The position numbers were made by a program, and so were the translations under genes. A DNA stretch of 29,950 bases, from positions 7,383 to 37,332 of IMG/VR virus record IMGVR_UViG_3300030419_003224, one strand, 5' to 3'. Below the pieces are notes generated by a model. That model had not been told where the DNA came from. It was given only the letters and a program-made list of their open reading frames with translations, and searched no databases. This document shows positions 1 to 7,769 of the stretch, one piece after another (position 1 is the first letter of the stretch; every line of letters begins with the position of its first letter). This stretch comes from a virus.

Positions 1-332
1 TAGTGTCTCTTCAAATCGTCATAACGTTTCTTAAAGACACGTTCTTCGGCATTCTCAGGGCGTTCAGTTGAAGGAGTTGCCTTACCATCTGAGCTTGCAA
101 TTTCTTCTGATGCTTCGGTGTCCTTTTGAACGGTTGCTGTCTCTGCTTTCTCTTTTTGTTCCCTATTAAATTTTGCTAATTCCCCTCTAGCAAACGCTTC
201 AGTTTCAGCATCGTCTGTTTCAGTACGATTTTTACTATAAAGTTTTACTTTTGGTTTCTTAACTAATTTAGATTTAGGAACTTCAACTTCAGTTTCTTGC
301 GAAACCTTAGTTTCGTTTTCTTTGTTTTCCAT
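1..332 (-). CDS. Scaffold-like head protein, N-terminal part
   Basis: The frame opens with ATG at 332 and stays open to the left edge, so only the first 110 residues are present. The visible part is highly charged and rich in Glu, Lys and Thr, apparently disordered, and ends with ERVFKKRYDDLKRH. That segment resembles the start of the coiled-coil region in scaffold/capsid-assembly proteins of marine phages, recognised from memory only. Position fits: it follows portal and head-region genes in the direction of transcription, where scaffold and major capsid genes are expected. A CCTTAAGAGGAAAAAAT stretch just upstream supplies a ribosome binding site. Without the rest, another acidic virion protein is possible. 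Confidence 0.6.
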   Translation of the reverse strand, partial: MENKENETKVSQETEVEVPKSKLVKKPKVKLYSKNRTETDDAETEAFARGELAKFNREQKEKAETATVQKDTEASEEIASSDGKATPSTERPENAEERVFKKRYDDLKRH

Positions 333-377
333 TATTTTTTCCTCTTAAGGTTGAGTGCCTTATGGATAAGGGTAGCT

Positions 378-929
378 CTAAACTTGTTCCATATTTTGTG
401 GGCTGGACATTAAACCTGCTGTTTCAGTAGGTTGTTCTGTACCAGGTGGCACATTTGTTTGTTGTTCCATTTGTTGGTCTTGTAATGATGTAACATCAGC
501 AATAAATGTATTTACTGCTTCTTGTACATCTTGACCTCCATATCTTTGCATAGCATATTCTGCTACAACAGATAATGGGAAAATTACATTAGGCTCATCA
601 GTTCCATAAGCGTCCATTACTTCTTTGAACTCTGGTATGATTTTTGCTAATGCAGTTTTAACAGATGGGGATAAGACAGATTGTAATGCTGCCTGATCCT
701 CATCGGTTAAACTCTTTGCCCGTTCTGCAAATTCTAATTCCATAGGAGTTGCATCGGGAAATTCTTCTTGTAAAGGATTACGTGGTACTTGAGTTTGAGT
801 ATTAGCAGGAGCAACCTGTTGAGGTTGTCCTTTTCCTAAAGCACTTAAGTCAGGTGCTGTAGGTATAATAGGTTTCTTATTTAATAAGCCTGTTGTTGTT
901 GCTGCTTCGCCTTTACTATTAATTGCCAT
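378..929 (-). CDS. Head-region protein of unknown function (183 aa)
   Basis: No family is recognised with certainty. The N-terminal 60 residues are Pro/Gln/Ala rich and low in complexity. Residues about 60-150 look folded and mostly helical (ELEFAERAKSLTDEDQ, FPLSVVAEYAMQRYGG). The C-terminus is again Gln/Pro rich. Its start codon overlaps the stop of the upstream acetyltransferase gene (TAATG at 931-927), indicating translational coupling. The position between portal-proximal genes and a scaffold-like gene suggests a virion or assembly role, which is inference. Confidence 0.75.
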   Translation of the reverse strand: MAINSKGEAATTTGLLNKKPIIPTAPDLSALGKGQPQQVAPANTQTQVPRNPLQEEFPDATPMELEFAERAKSLTDEDQAALQSVLSPSVKTALAKIIPEFKEVMDAYGTDEPNVIFPLSVVAEYAMQRYGGQDVQEAVNTFIADVTSLQDQQMEQQTNVPPGTEQPTETAGLMSSPQNMEQV

Positions 930-1396
930 TATTTATCCTTTAATTGTTCTTTTAATTGTTGATCATCTGAAATCCATTCTAAATCTGTATAGCTTTTTGT
1001 TAAATCCATTAAAAAAGTTTTTACATTATTTTCAACTAATTTCATATTATGATACTTTGTATATCTTTTATGCAATGAAGTATTTGCTGTCATTGAATAA
1101 ATTAATTCAATATTATATTTTTTTGCTAATTTAAATATTTCCGTAATACAGAGATTTAATCCTTTATGTATACTTTTTAGATTAGCAGTTTTATTTGCAA
1201 CAATCCATTCCATAAAACCAAATTTAGTCCCTGTACAACAATATAAACCACCAGCACATATAGGAATATTATTTTCTTCTACAATAATTCCATCAGGCGG
1301 TAAACATTTTTTTGGAACTATACCAAATTCATGTTGTTTCCACCAGTTAACTAAATAAGGATAGTCTTTATCCAGATTCCAGTTTCTAGCTTGCAT
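929..1396 (-). CDS. GNAT-family N-acetyltransferase-like protein
   Basis: This 155-residue protein has the layout of a short GNAT domain: an N-terminal helix (YPYLVNWWKQHEF), a first beta meander (DGIIVEENNIPICAGGLY), a central strand (GFMEWIVANKTA, about 82-93), a helical segment where the acetyl-CoA loop would be, and a late hydrophobic strand with YSMTANTSLHKRYTKYHNM, typical of beta5-helix4. The canonical Q/RxxGxG/A loop is not clear, so activity is uncertain. GNAT genes of this kind are frequent in head regions of marine phages; the substrate is unknown. It overlaps the upstream Hint gene by 11 nt and the downstream gene by 1 nt. Confidence 0.75.
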   Translation of the reverse strand: MQARNWNLDKDYPYLVNWWKQHEFGIVPKKCLPPDGIIVEENNIPICAGGLYCCTGTKFGFMEWIVANKTANLKSIHKGLNLCITEIFKLAKKYNIELIYSMTANTSLHKRYTKYHNMKLVENNVKTFLMDLTKSYTDLEWISDDQQLKEQLKDK

Positions 1397-2519
1397 TTAA
1401 TATTTTTTTATTCTTCTCGTTTAAAATAACTACGTTATCTCTCCAGCTATCAAAGTAAGTATCGCCTACTTCACGTAATTTATCTTTTTCTTCTACTTCA
1501 AAATAATCTGTAAATAAAATATTATTAATTAAAATTCTTCTTTTATCTGTTCCAAGTGTATAAACAACATGTTCATCATTACCTAAAGATTTACCATGTT
1601 TAGTATCTTTAACTTCTTTCCAAATACCTTCTTCATTTACCATATGCGTACCTGAAACTTTAATTCCTTTATAATCATATAAGTCGTTAATTAAAAATTT
1701 ACCTAAAGCAAAAACAAATCCACCAACTTTAATATTATCTTTTAAATCTATATCTATAATTGCTTTAGTTGTGTTATCCGACATTGTAATTTGTGTTTCT
1801 GGTGAAAAACATCCTACTATACCTCCAATTACACCTCCAATAACTCCACCTATAGGTCCACCAACTGCTGTTCCTATTGCTGCACCAGCACCCATTCCTT
1901 TTGCTTCCTTTTCTTTTGCTCCAATAACTCTACCTAAGCCATATCCAGCTGCTCCAGCTATTCCAACACCACCTAATGTACTTTGACCTATAGGCATTGA
2001 AGTAAATGTACTACTTTTTAAATTTAATGGAGTAATATTAGTAATTTTACCAGCATTTTTCCAAGCTGAATACCCTTGTAGTGCTAAATCAGCCCCTTTA
2101 AATAACATATCAGCTGTTTGCTTACGCTGTGCAAGTTTTTGTTGTTGCTCGATTAATTTATAAGCTCTATCTAATCCACCATCTTGTGATCCAGCCATTG
2201 GTTTCATACTCATAACCTTTTCTAAAGATGTCATTTCAGTAGATTCAGGAGTTATTGCTCCTGGAGTATAATCAATTGTTCGTCTTTCAGGTTCTTTTTG
2301 TACAAATTGTCCTGTTGTCTCATCAAATCTTACTTGTCCAGGAATTTCTCTTGTAATTTTTTCTGTTTGTTCAGTAATTGATGGCTCACTAACTAAATTT
2401 TCTTTCTTTTGACCTTCATAAGCTTCAAATTCTTGGGTATTAAGAGTAGCTTTTTGAGGTTTATCAACCTCTTGATACTCATATTGCCCTTGATCATTTA
2501 AAACTAATTGTGATGCCAT
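1386..2519 (-). CDS. Glycine-zipper virion protein with C-terminal Hint domain
   Basis: 377 residues in three parts. Residues 1-150 are polar and charged and probably extended. Residues about 180-236 are Gly/Ala rich and end in a glycine zipper (GxxxG repeats, 208-236), typical of membrane-inserting or pore-forming segments of ejected virion proteins. Immediately after it, Cys237 opens a Hint (hedgehog/intein) module to about residue 342: CFSPETQITM (block A), DIDLKDNIKVGG, VSGTHMV with His292 (block B-like), and RILINNILFTDYFE (block F-like). There is no terminal His-Asn plus Ser/Cys/Thr, so splicing is not expected; thioester-driven cleavage at Gly236/Cys237 would be. The ATG lies in TAATG with the stop of the overprinted gene upstream. 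The Hint assignment is from motif reading. Confidence 0.8.
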   Translation of the reverse strand: MASQLVLNDQGQYEYQEVDKPQKATLNTQEFEAYEGQKKENLVSEPSITEQTEKITREIPGQVRFDETTGQFVQKEPERRTIDYTPGAITPESTEMTSLEKVMSMKPMAGSQDGGLDRAYKLIEQQQKLAQRKQTADMLFKGADLALQGYSAWKNAGKITNITPLNLKSSTFTSMPIGQSTLGGVGIAGAAGYGLGRVIGAKEKEAKGMGAGAAIGTAVGGPIGGVIGGVIGGIVGCFSPETQITMSDNTTKAIIDIDLKDNIKVGGFVFALGKFLINDLYDYKGIKVSGTHMVNEEGIWKEVKDTKHGKSLGNDEHVVYTLGTDKRRILINNILFTDYFEVEEKDKLREVGDTYFDSWRDNVVILNEKNKKILNAS

Positions 2520-2731
2520 TATATTTTTTCCTTATTTCGTTTAATTGCCACCTCTAAGTTGAGGATCTGTCGCACTAAAGCCAGTTTCCCCTGGCATTGA
2601 TGCATTACCTGTACCGATGTTGCCACCTCCAGCTCCTGTTGGATCTGTTGGCGAAGCTCCTGAAGGTACTTGACCAGGTGATCCCATTTCTGCTTGTCCT
2701 CCAGCAGCGGCTGTATTGTTTTGATTTCCAT
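2519..2731 (-). CDS. Small helical protein overprinted on the portal gene's 3' end
   Basis: A 70-residue frame (MEIKTIQPLLEDKQKWDHL...) lies almost wholly inside the portal gene in another frame. The product looks genuine: regular helical heptads, balanced charge, and a middle part (QCQGKLALVRQILNLE) resembling small coiled proteins found in many phages. Its stop TAA shares bases with the next gene's ATG (TAATG at 2521-2517), as at other junctions of this operon, and a GGGG stretch precedes its ATG. The overlapped portal tail is low-complexity Gly/Pro/Ser/Thr, which would tolerate overprinting. It could still be a chance frame. Confidence 0.6.
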   Translation of the reverse strand: MEIKTIQPLLEDKQKWDHLVKYLQELRQQIQQELEVATSVQVMHQCQGKLALVRQILNLEVAIKRNKEKI

Positions 2732-4637
2732 TTGCTAACCCCATTATATGTGCATAGATCGCAGCTTTTTCTGGATCATTGATTAATTGATCTGGATCAA
2801 TGTCTAATGACTTAGCTATTTCTTTTAAGCAAGTATGCCATCTGACAAATGGTGCTAAAGAAGGATTAGATGCAGTTTGCATAAACGTCATCAACCTTTG
2901 TGAGCGTACTTCTTTTTGCATTAAAGAAGAAGTGCCTCGTGCTTTAACTTCCAAATCACCTTTTATTTTTGGAGTATCTTCATTAAATTGCATATTCCAA
3001 TGAAACAAGGATTCTCCTAGAGGTTTTAGTAAATAGTCATCAATATTTTTGATAACTGTTTTTATACTTAATGCTGCAGCTCCCATTAACATTGACATTC
3101 CTGCTGCAGTTCTTGTTGTTGATTGTACTCCTGTTGCTCCATGTGAGTATGAAGGAATACCTGTTGATTCATCTGCCAACTGTCTAAATTTATCAAACAT
3201 CATTAAATTTTCATTTGCTGTATTTGGAAACTTAACTCCATGTAATGCCTGACCTGGCTGACCACTTTGTCGTCTAAATATTTTACCAGGAAATACTTTC
3301 ATATCTTGACCTGGTACTAATAAAGTTTCATCAATATCAAAAACTAAATTTCCTGCTAATGCTAAATTATCAATTGCCATTCTAGCATGACCATTCATAA
3401 CTTGTTGTGAATCTTCCATATTTTCTGGAATACCTACTCCAAAAAACTGATATGGATTAACTTCATATGGAGAAACTAAATATGGTAATCTTGTTGGTGT
3501 AAATGGATTTTCAACCATTCGTAAAATATGCCCACCACAAATCCAAACATTAACACTAATAACTTCACTATCTGTCTCATATTTAATTCCATATTCATCA
3601 GCTACTTTCTTATCTAATAAACCCCAAAATTCTAAAACTTCATATCTATTTTTGTATAGCTGTGTAATATTTTCTCTGTCATAAAGTGAAGACTCATATC
3701 CTCTTGTTTGATAATTTGGTCCCATTTCAAGACAAGCTTTAATTGCTCCTTCTCTAAACATGGGTTTTCCAATTAAATTTTCTAATTGCTGCTTATTATA
3801 GGAATGCCTTTGAATAACATATTCACAATCTTTAATATTTGTTGCATTTGGATCTGGATAAAAATCCCAACATGAAACCGCCTCAATAGAAGGAGTTGAT
3901 TTTGTCTTTGCAACATAAATACTACTTTCATTTCCGTTTTCATCTGTAGCAGTATCGTAACTATGATATGTTTTAGTATCAGTAAATGGTCCTTTTAGAA
4001 TTCCTGTCCCTAATAATGCCATTTCAAAAAATACATGACGTAAAATTGTAATTGCTTGACTTTCTTCTAATTGATCATGTATAAGTTTTTCCATTTGTTC
4101 TGCAGCTAATCTTGCAGGTTCAATTTGTGGTTGACCTTGTGGTGCAGGACCTGTATCAAATCCTAATTCTTTATAGTCTTGAGCAATAGTTTGCATTAAA
4201 TCAGTTGCTGTTGCTCCAGGTTTTAATATTTGCCCATCTCCTTCAAACCCATAAATACTTTTAGTAATATCTTTTGCTGAAGGTTCTGTATCCTCACCAT
4301 TTGCTTTTGCAGTTTGCGGATTTAAATGGGCATAGTTATCACTATTCTCAGGTACCGTAGTTGGGGATACCCCAAGAGGAAATTTACCTTGAGAAAATAA
4401 GACTTCTATAATCTGTCCAAATGAAGCTAAAACTTTTGTTTTTGTGATTTTAACAAAAACTTTTGAGTTTTCATTAGCACGAAACATCATTTCAGGTCCA
4501 TATAGACCTCTATAGTTTCGGTAAGCCTTTAACCATCTTTTTTCGTCATATAATTTAGAAGTCTCAGATTGCTGAAACTTTTGTCTTATATAACCGACTA
4601 AAGGATTAACTTCCTCTGTATACGGTTTTTTAGCCAT
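2541..4637 (-). CDS. Portal protein
   Basis: This 698-residue protein forms the dodecameric ring at the head vertex through which DNA is packaged and ejected. Size, position after terL and the sequence style of large podovirus portals support the call: a Tyr/Arg/Trp-rich helical start (KRWLKAYRNYRGLYG), a clip/stem region with LPYLVSPYEVNPYQFFGVGIPENM, and the helical stretch IDNLALAGNLVFDIDE. The C-terminal 60 residues (about 636-698) are Gly/Ala/Pro/Thr low complexity, unlike the rest, and coincide with the overprinted gene at 2519-2731. The start has only a weak upstream purine stretch. Confidence 0.88.
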   Translation of the reverse strand: MAKKPYTEEVNPLVGYIRQKFQQSETSKLYDEKRWLKAYRNYRGLYGPEMMFRANENSKVFVKITKTKVLASFGQIIEVLFSQGKFPLGVSPTTVPENSDNYAHLNPQTAKANGEDTEPSAKDITKSIYGFEGDGQILKPGATATDLMQTIAQDYKELGFDTGPAPQGQPQIEPARLAAEQMEKLIHDQLEESQAITILRHVFFEMALLGTGILKGPFTDTKTYHSYDTATDENGNESSIYVAKTKSTPSIEAVSCWDFYPDPNATNIKDCEYVIQRHSYNKQQLENLIGKPMFREGAIKACLEMGPNYQTRGYESSLYDRENITQLYKNRYEVLEFWGLLDKKVADEYGIKYETDSEVISVNVWICGGHILRMVENPFTPTRLPYLVSPYEVNPYQFFGVGIPENMEDSQQVMNGHARMAIDNLALAGNLVFDIDETLLVPGQDMKVFPGKIFRRQSGQPGQALHGVKFPNTANENLMMFDKFRQLADESTGIPSYSHGATGVQSTTRTAAGMSMLMGAAALSIKTVIKNIDDYLLKPLGESLFHWNMQFNEDTPKIKGDLEVKARGTSSLMQKEVRSQRLMTFMQTASNPSLAPFVRWHTCLKEIAKSLDIDPDQLINDPEKAAIYAHIMGLANGNQNNTAAAGGQAEMGSPGQVPSGASPTDPTGAGGGNIGTGNASMPGETGFSATDPQLRGGN

Positions 4638-4649
4638 TAATTAAACCTA

Positions 4650-4841
4650 TTAATAATCTTTTTGATTTGCCATCTTAAAGATTGATGGATCAACTTTATC
4701 TTTTTTACCTGGTTTGTCTGCTGCAGAAGAAAAATCACCCTGCTTAATTTTCATATTAGGGTTTATTTCTAATTTATCATTTTTTCTTTTAGCAACATCA
4801 GGTGCAAGTTCACCATGTGCGTATCTTTTATTAATGTCCAT
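4650..4841 (-). CDS. Small protein, paralogue of the one at 5108-5335
   Basis: A 63-residue basic and polar protein without a recognised family. Its middle and C-terminus (KIKQGDFSSAADK... then SIFKMANQKDY) match the 75-residue protein two genes upstream (KVKQGEFGTAPDGK... then SLFKQADEKDY). The two therefore look like diverged duplicates sharing a KxKQGxF box and a terminal FKxAxxKDY box. A good AGGAG site precedes the ATG, and the gene ends 12 nt before the portal start. Function unknown; a short virion decoration or assembly adaptor is possible. Confidence 0.7.
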   Translation of the reverse strand: MDINKRYAHGELAPDVAKRKNDKLEINPNMKIKQGDFSSAADKPGKKDKVDPSIFKMANQKDY

Positions 4842-4853
4842 TATGTCTCCTTA

Positions 4854-5105
4854 TTAGTATTTAGGTTTGCTCGTAAAATTACTATAAACTTTTTTTATAC
4901 CACCTGCAATATTTGTAATTTTTTTCTTAACTGGATTAACTGTCATTTTATGTGCAGTTTTTATATCAGTCCATACAGGATGTTCATATTCTTTTTTTAA
5001 CATAGCTTTAACTTCTTTAGGATTTTCTAAAAACGGTTTAATTTTTTTAAAATTATCTAAAGCTTTTTTCTTATTTTCTATACGATTATTATTATTATTT
5101 GCCAT
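4854..5105 (-). CDS. Small lysine-rich protein of unknown function
   Basis: 83 residues, strongly basic, starting with MANNNNNRIENKKK. The Asn run comes from a repeated ATT/AAT tract at 5086-5100. Helical segments with PFLENPKEVKAML and a basic C-terminus suggest nucleic-acid or head-protein contact, but no family is recognised. It sits between the two paralogous small genes, 2 nt after the upstream stop and 12 nt before the next start, so it is co-translated with them. Confidence 0.65.
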   Translation of the reverse strand: MANNNNNRIENKKKALDNFKKIKPFLENPKEVKAMLKKEYEHPVWTDIKTAHKMTVNPVKKKITNIAGGIKKVYSNFTSKPKY

Positions 5106-5107
5106 AA

Positions 5108-5335
5108 TTAATAATCTTTTTCATCCGCTTGTTTAAACAAAGATTCTTGAACATGCTCAGATCCTGACTTCGTAGGATAATTATTATTTTGCAAAGCAGT
5201 TTCAGATTCACCTTTTCTAGGTGCATCTTGTGAGAAATCAATATTTTTTGACTCCCTGTTTGGCTGTTTGCCATCAGGTGCTGTACCGAATTCTCCTTGT
5301 TTAACTTTAGCTTTTGGATCAAATTTAGTTTCCAT
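5108..5335 (-). CDS. Small protein, paralogue of the one at 4650-4841
   Basis: 75 residues, polar and probably largely disordered. It shares the KxKQGxF box (near residues 10-18) and the C-terminal FKxAxxKDY box with the 63-residue protein encoded downstream, but carries a longer central insertion rich in Asn, Ser and Lys. The start overlaps the upstream stop (TAATG at 5337-5333). Another frame on the same strand (5095-5322) is open but lacks a plausible ribosome binding site and resembles no gene here. Confidence 0.7.
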   Translation of the reverse strand: METKFDPKAKVKQGEFGTAPDGKQPNRESKNIDFSQDAPRKGESETALQNNNYPTKSGSEHVQESLFKQADEKDY

Positions 5336-5496
5336 TATTCATCTCCTTCATCATCATAGTCGATATCATCATCTAAATCATTTTCCTGTCCTTTTTCTTC
5401 AAGTTCAGATAAGAGATCATCTTCTTGTGCATGAAGATCTCTGATTTCTTCAATAATATCTTCTATAGTTCTTTCCTTTTTCTTTTTTCTTGGCAT
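5335..5496 (-). CDS. Short acidic-tailed protein (53 aa)
   Basis: Read by hand: MPRKKKKERTIEDIIEEIRD, then a helical Glu/Leu segment and a C-terminal tail of almost only Asp, Glu, Gly and Tyr. The basic head, coiled helix and acidic tail make a dipolar small protein; similar tiny proteins sit next to terminase genes in many marine phages. An AGGAGAACCCCCC stretch lies upstream of the ATG, and the stop is coupled to the following gene through TAATG. Function unknown. Confidence 0.65.
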   Translation of the reverse strand: MPRKKKKERTIEDIIEEIRDLHAQEDDLLSELEEKGQENDLDDDIDYDDEGDE

Positions 5497-5507
5497 GGGG
5501 GGTTCTC

Positions 5508-5798
5508 CTATAGTTTAATTTTTTTAATTGATAGTACGTTTTTAGTTGGTATCGTAGTATACGATCCTCCCTGTTCAATCTCTCTATTCTCTTCAAAACT
5601 TAAATCAGACATAATAACAGTTGTCTGTGAGTTTTTAGAAATAAGCCATCCAACACTATAGCAAATTGCTGTTTTTGCTTTTGATATTTTTACAATTGAT
5701 TCCCAGTCGGATGAACTAACAATATCTTCCCATGCAACCATGACAAGGTCATATGGAAAATTCTTTTTACTAAGCTCTGGCAGTTTTTTTCGTGACAC
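5508..5798 (-). CDS. Conserved small phage protein (96 aa)
   Basis: A compact protein: MVAWEDIVSSSDWESIVKI, then KAKTAICYSVGWLISKNSQ, TTVIMSDLSFEENREI and a final strand TIPTKNVLSIKKIKL. The arrangement, an initial V.W.D segment, a GWL strand and a late TIP..V strand, resembles a small beta-rich family commonly found beside terminase genes and of unknown role. The gene overlaps the upstream 46-residue gene by 29 nt. A virion-assembly role is inferred only from location. Confidence 0.7.
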   Translation of the reverse strand: MSRKKLPELSKKNFPYDLVMVAWEDIVSSSDWESIVKISKAKTAICYSVGWLISKNSQTTVIMSDLSFEENREIEQGGSYTTIPTKNVLSIKKIKL

Positions 5799-5910
5799 CT
5801 TTTACTTTCTTTTTTTTCTCCATAGCATAAAATATAGATTTCCCTTTTTTAAATCCATATTGCCTAATGAGCTTTTTTAATAATTCCTGTCCTTTTTTGT
5901 TTAATGGCAT
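5770..5910 (-). CDS. Small basic phage protein (46 aa)
   Basis: The start chosen is the ATG at 5910, which follows the terminase stop by 1 nt. A longer frame from 5979 lies inside terL and would be an artefact. The product (MPLNKKGQELLKKLIRQYG, FKKGKSIFYAMEKK, KGVTKK) matches the recurring pattern of short phage proteins with KKG..I...M..QYG.KKGE.VFYA..NKG.I.GV. These are abundant downstream of terL in many phages and have no established function. Confidence 0.75.
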   Translation of the reverse strand: MPLNKKGQELLKKLIRQYGFKKGKSIFYAMEKKKKVKGVTKKTARA

Positions 5911-5911
5911 A

Positions 5912-7549
5912 TCAGTATCCAAATATCCTATCTGCAGGTTTAAATTGAGGATGCATAGGTCTACTAAATCGTTTTGCATAACTTGTATGCATTGGTCTAC
6001 TCATACATCCATAACGTAAAGCATCGTATGCATGATCTTCAGCATCTGTGTTTACATCCTCAGGATTATTTTCATCCAAAGGTAAAACAGGTAAAGTTCT
6101 AATTAAATTACGACAAGTTGAAAATACTCTAAGTCGTGGTTCTTTTTTCTTATCATCATTTAATTTTAATCTTTTATGAATTTCTAATTTTCCACTGATT
6201 CTACTTTTAGGTGTTCGATCAGATGGTCTCCAACGACAACCTACTTGAATCATTGTTTCTGCAATACTAGGTCCTATATCACCACGTTTTGCCCAAGTAC
6301 TTGCATCGAGTACGCCATATCTAATATACTCATCTTTTTCTAATTCTAAAATTTTTCTTGCAAAAACATCTGCTGTAATTTTTTTGGTATATAACTCTCT
6401 ATAAATCCATAAATTATTATCATAGTCAATAGCAAACCAAAGAACACAAGCAGGAGAAGAATAACCCCAGTCAGCAGAACGAAACCGCTGCCATCCTTTA
6501 GGTACTTCAAAAGGTTCGACAACATGCGTACTTTTATTAAATTCTGGAAATGCTGAATCTTCAAAGGCATCCCAATCTCCATCTAAAAATTGTTTACGTT
6601 GAACCTCAGGTAAAGATGCCAACATTGCATAATAATCATCTGTTTGCATTAGATAAGGATTATCTTGCAACTTAGCTGAAATAAAACGTCTTGTAATTGT
6701 TTTATTACCTGTTGGTGTATTTATATTTAATGTAAACGCTTTATTGGGTTCACTAGGATCTACAAACATTTCCTTAACCCATTGTGAACCTATGTTTCCT
6801 GGATTTCCTGTGGCTCGCATAAACACAGGTATACTTGGATCAACTGAACGTAATGATGATCTTAAAAAATTATAGATATCTGGCGAAGGATATTGTGGCA
6901 GTTCGTCTATGCCTATCCATGTGTAAGATTGCCCTTGGTAACGTAAAGCGTCTGTCATGTTCTCTGCGTACCCGAACTCTATCTTTGCTCCTGACGGGAA
7001 TCTCCACTCTTTTTCTTGCTCTCTCCATTTTGCTCCTGGAAATGCTCTGTTGTATAATCGTTGAGAATGCGTAATCAAATCTCTCAACTCAGGCATTGTT
7101 CTTCTAAGTAGTAGTGCTCGGTGGTGTGTCTTACTACAATAACGTAGAGGATCAACTAACATTGCGTAGGATTTACCTCCACCTCTTGCTCCACCGTAAA
7201 AAACCTCTCTTTCGGAAGATGCTAAGAAATCTGTTTGTGGACCTGAGTTAGGTTTAAAAACGACTTCTTGTTGTTTGATATGCTCCTGTATGTTTTTTGA
7301 AGCACTATCGATTACGTCTTGGGTTATTAATTGTTGCTCTTTTCCATCTAATGCTTTGTTAATGGTTAATAGTTTTCCTTTAACATTTTCTGCATGACGT
7401 TTAGCGGAACGAAGTGATTGTTCTGCCTTAGCAACTTTTTTACGTGTTCTTTCTAAAACGAGTTTAGCTGACTGCTTGGCTTTGTGCTTGACCTTTTTCT
7501 TTGGTTTCGGAGGCGGTATCTCTTTTAACTCTTTTTCTAAGTCCGACAT
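5912..7549 (-). CDS. terL: Terminase large subunit
   Basis: ATP-driven DNA packaging motor and headful/cos nuclease. The 545 residues hold a basic coiled-coil N-terminus (1-95), the Walker A-type loop GGARGGGKS (119-127), Walker B with catalytic Glu in WIGIDELPQY (211-220), a coupling segment ATGNPG (246-251), and an RNase H-like nuclease with its first Asp in SADWGYSSP (358-366), a middle Asp in VLDAST (413-418) and a last acidic cluster DAEDHAYDALRYG (502-514). All key residues are present. The long charged N-terminal extension is unusual compared with minimal TerL proteins. The gene overlaps the upstream HTH gene by 86 nt. Confidence 0.96.
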   Translation of the reverse strand: MSDLEKELKEIPPPKPKKKVKHKAKQSAKLVLERTRKKVAKAEQSLRSAKRHAENVKGKLLTINKALDGKEQQLITQDVIDSASKNIQEHIKQQEVVFKPNSGPQTDFLASSEREVFYGGARGGGKSYAMLVDPLRYCSKTHHRALLLRRTMPELRDLITHSQRLYNRAFPGAKWREQEKEWRFPSGAKIEFGYAENMTDALRYQGQSYTWIGIDELPQYPSPDIYNFLRSSLRSVDPSIPVFMRATGNPGNIGSQWVKEMFVDPSEPNKAFTLNINTPTGNKTITRRFISAKLQDNPYLMQTDDYYAMLASLPEVQRKQFLDGDWDAFEDSAFPEFNKSTHVVEPFEVPKGWQRFRSADWGYSSPACVLWFAIDYDNNLWIYRELYTKKITADVFARKILELEKDEYIRYGVLDASTWAKRGDIGPSIAETMIQVGCRWRPSDRTPKSRISGKLEIHKRLKLNDDKKKEPRLRVFSTCRNLIRTLPVLPLDENNPEDVNTDAEDHAYDALRYGCMSRPMHTSYAKRFSRPMHPQFKPADRIFGY

Positions 7550-7769
7550 AGGATATATACCTGCCTGTTGTTTTTGTTAGCCATATTGCTACTTCTCTGT
7601 ATGAACACGTTTTTAAATATTCTTTTGCTTTTTCTAAAGCTTGTAATTCTAATTCAACTGGCTCAATATAATTTGTATCTTCGGATAATTTATATCCAAA
7701 GGGAATTGTTCTAGCCTTTCGTTTGATCTTTGTCAATGTTATCTTTAGCGGGTAATATGAAAATACCAT
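7464..7769 (-). CDS. HTH protein with resolvase-like helices, overlapping terL
   Basis: Up to 101 residues. The core TIPFGYKLSED then ELQALEKAKEYLKTCSYREVAIWL and GLRKRVKRD resembles the Recombinase-type helical DNA-binding region of serine recombinases (PFGY...S.REIA..L). No catalytic domain is present, so it is a stand-alone DNA-binding protein, perhaps assisting terminase or regulation. The frame overlaps terS by 59 nt and terL by 86 nt. The ATG at 7769 has no clear binding site; a TTG at 7736, just before KIKRKARTIPFGY, is an alternative start. Confidence 0.65.
   Translation of the reverse strand: MVFSYYPLKITLTKIKRKARTIPFGYKLSEDTNYIEPVELELQALEKAKEYLKTCSYREVAIWLTKTTGRYISYVGLRKRVKRDTASETKEKGQAQSQAVS

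Noticed and set aside
1771-1986. Plus-strand frame rich in Pro and Ile opposite the glycine zipper
   Set aside because: The Pro/Ile repeats are simply the reverse complement of the Gly/Ala zipper codons.
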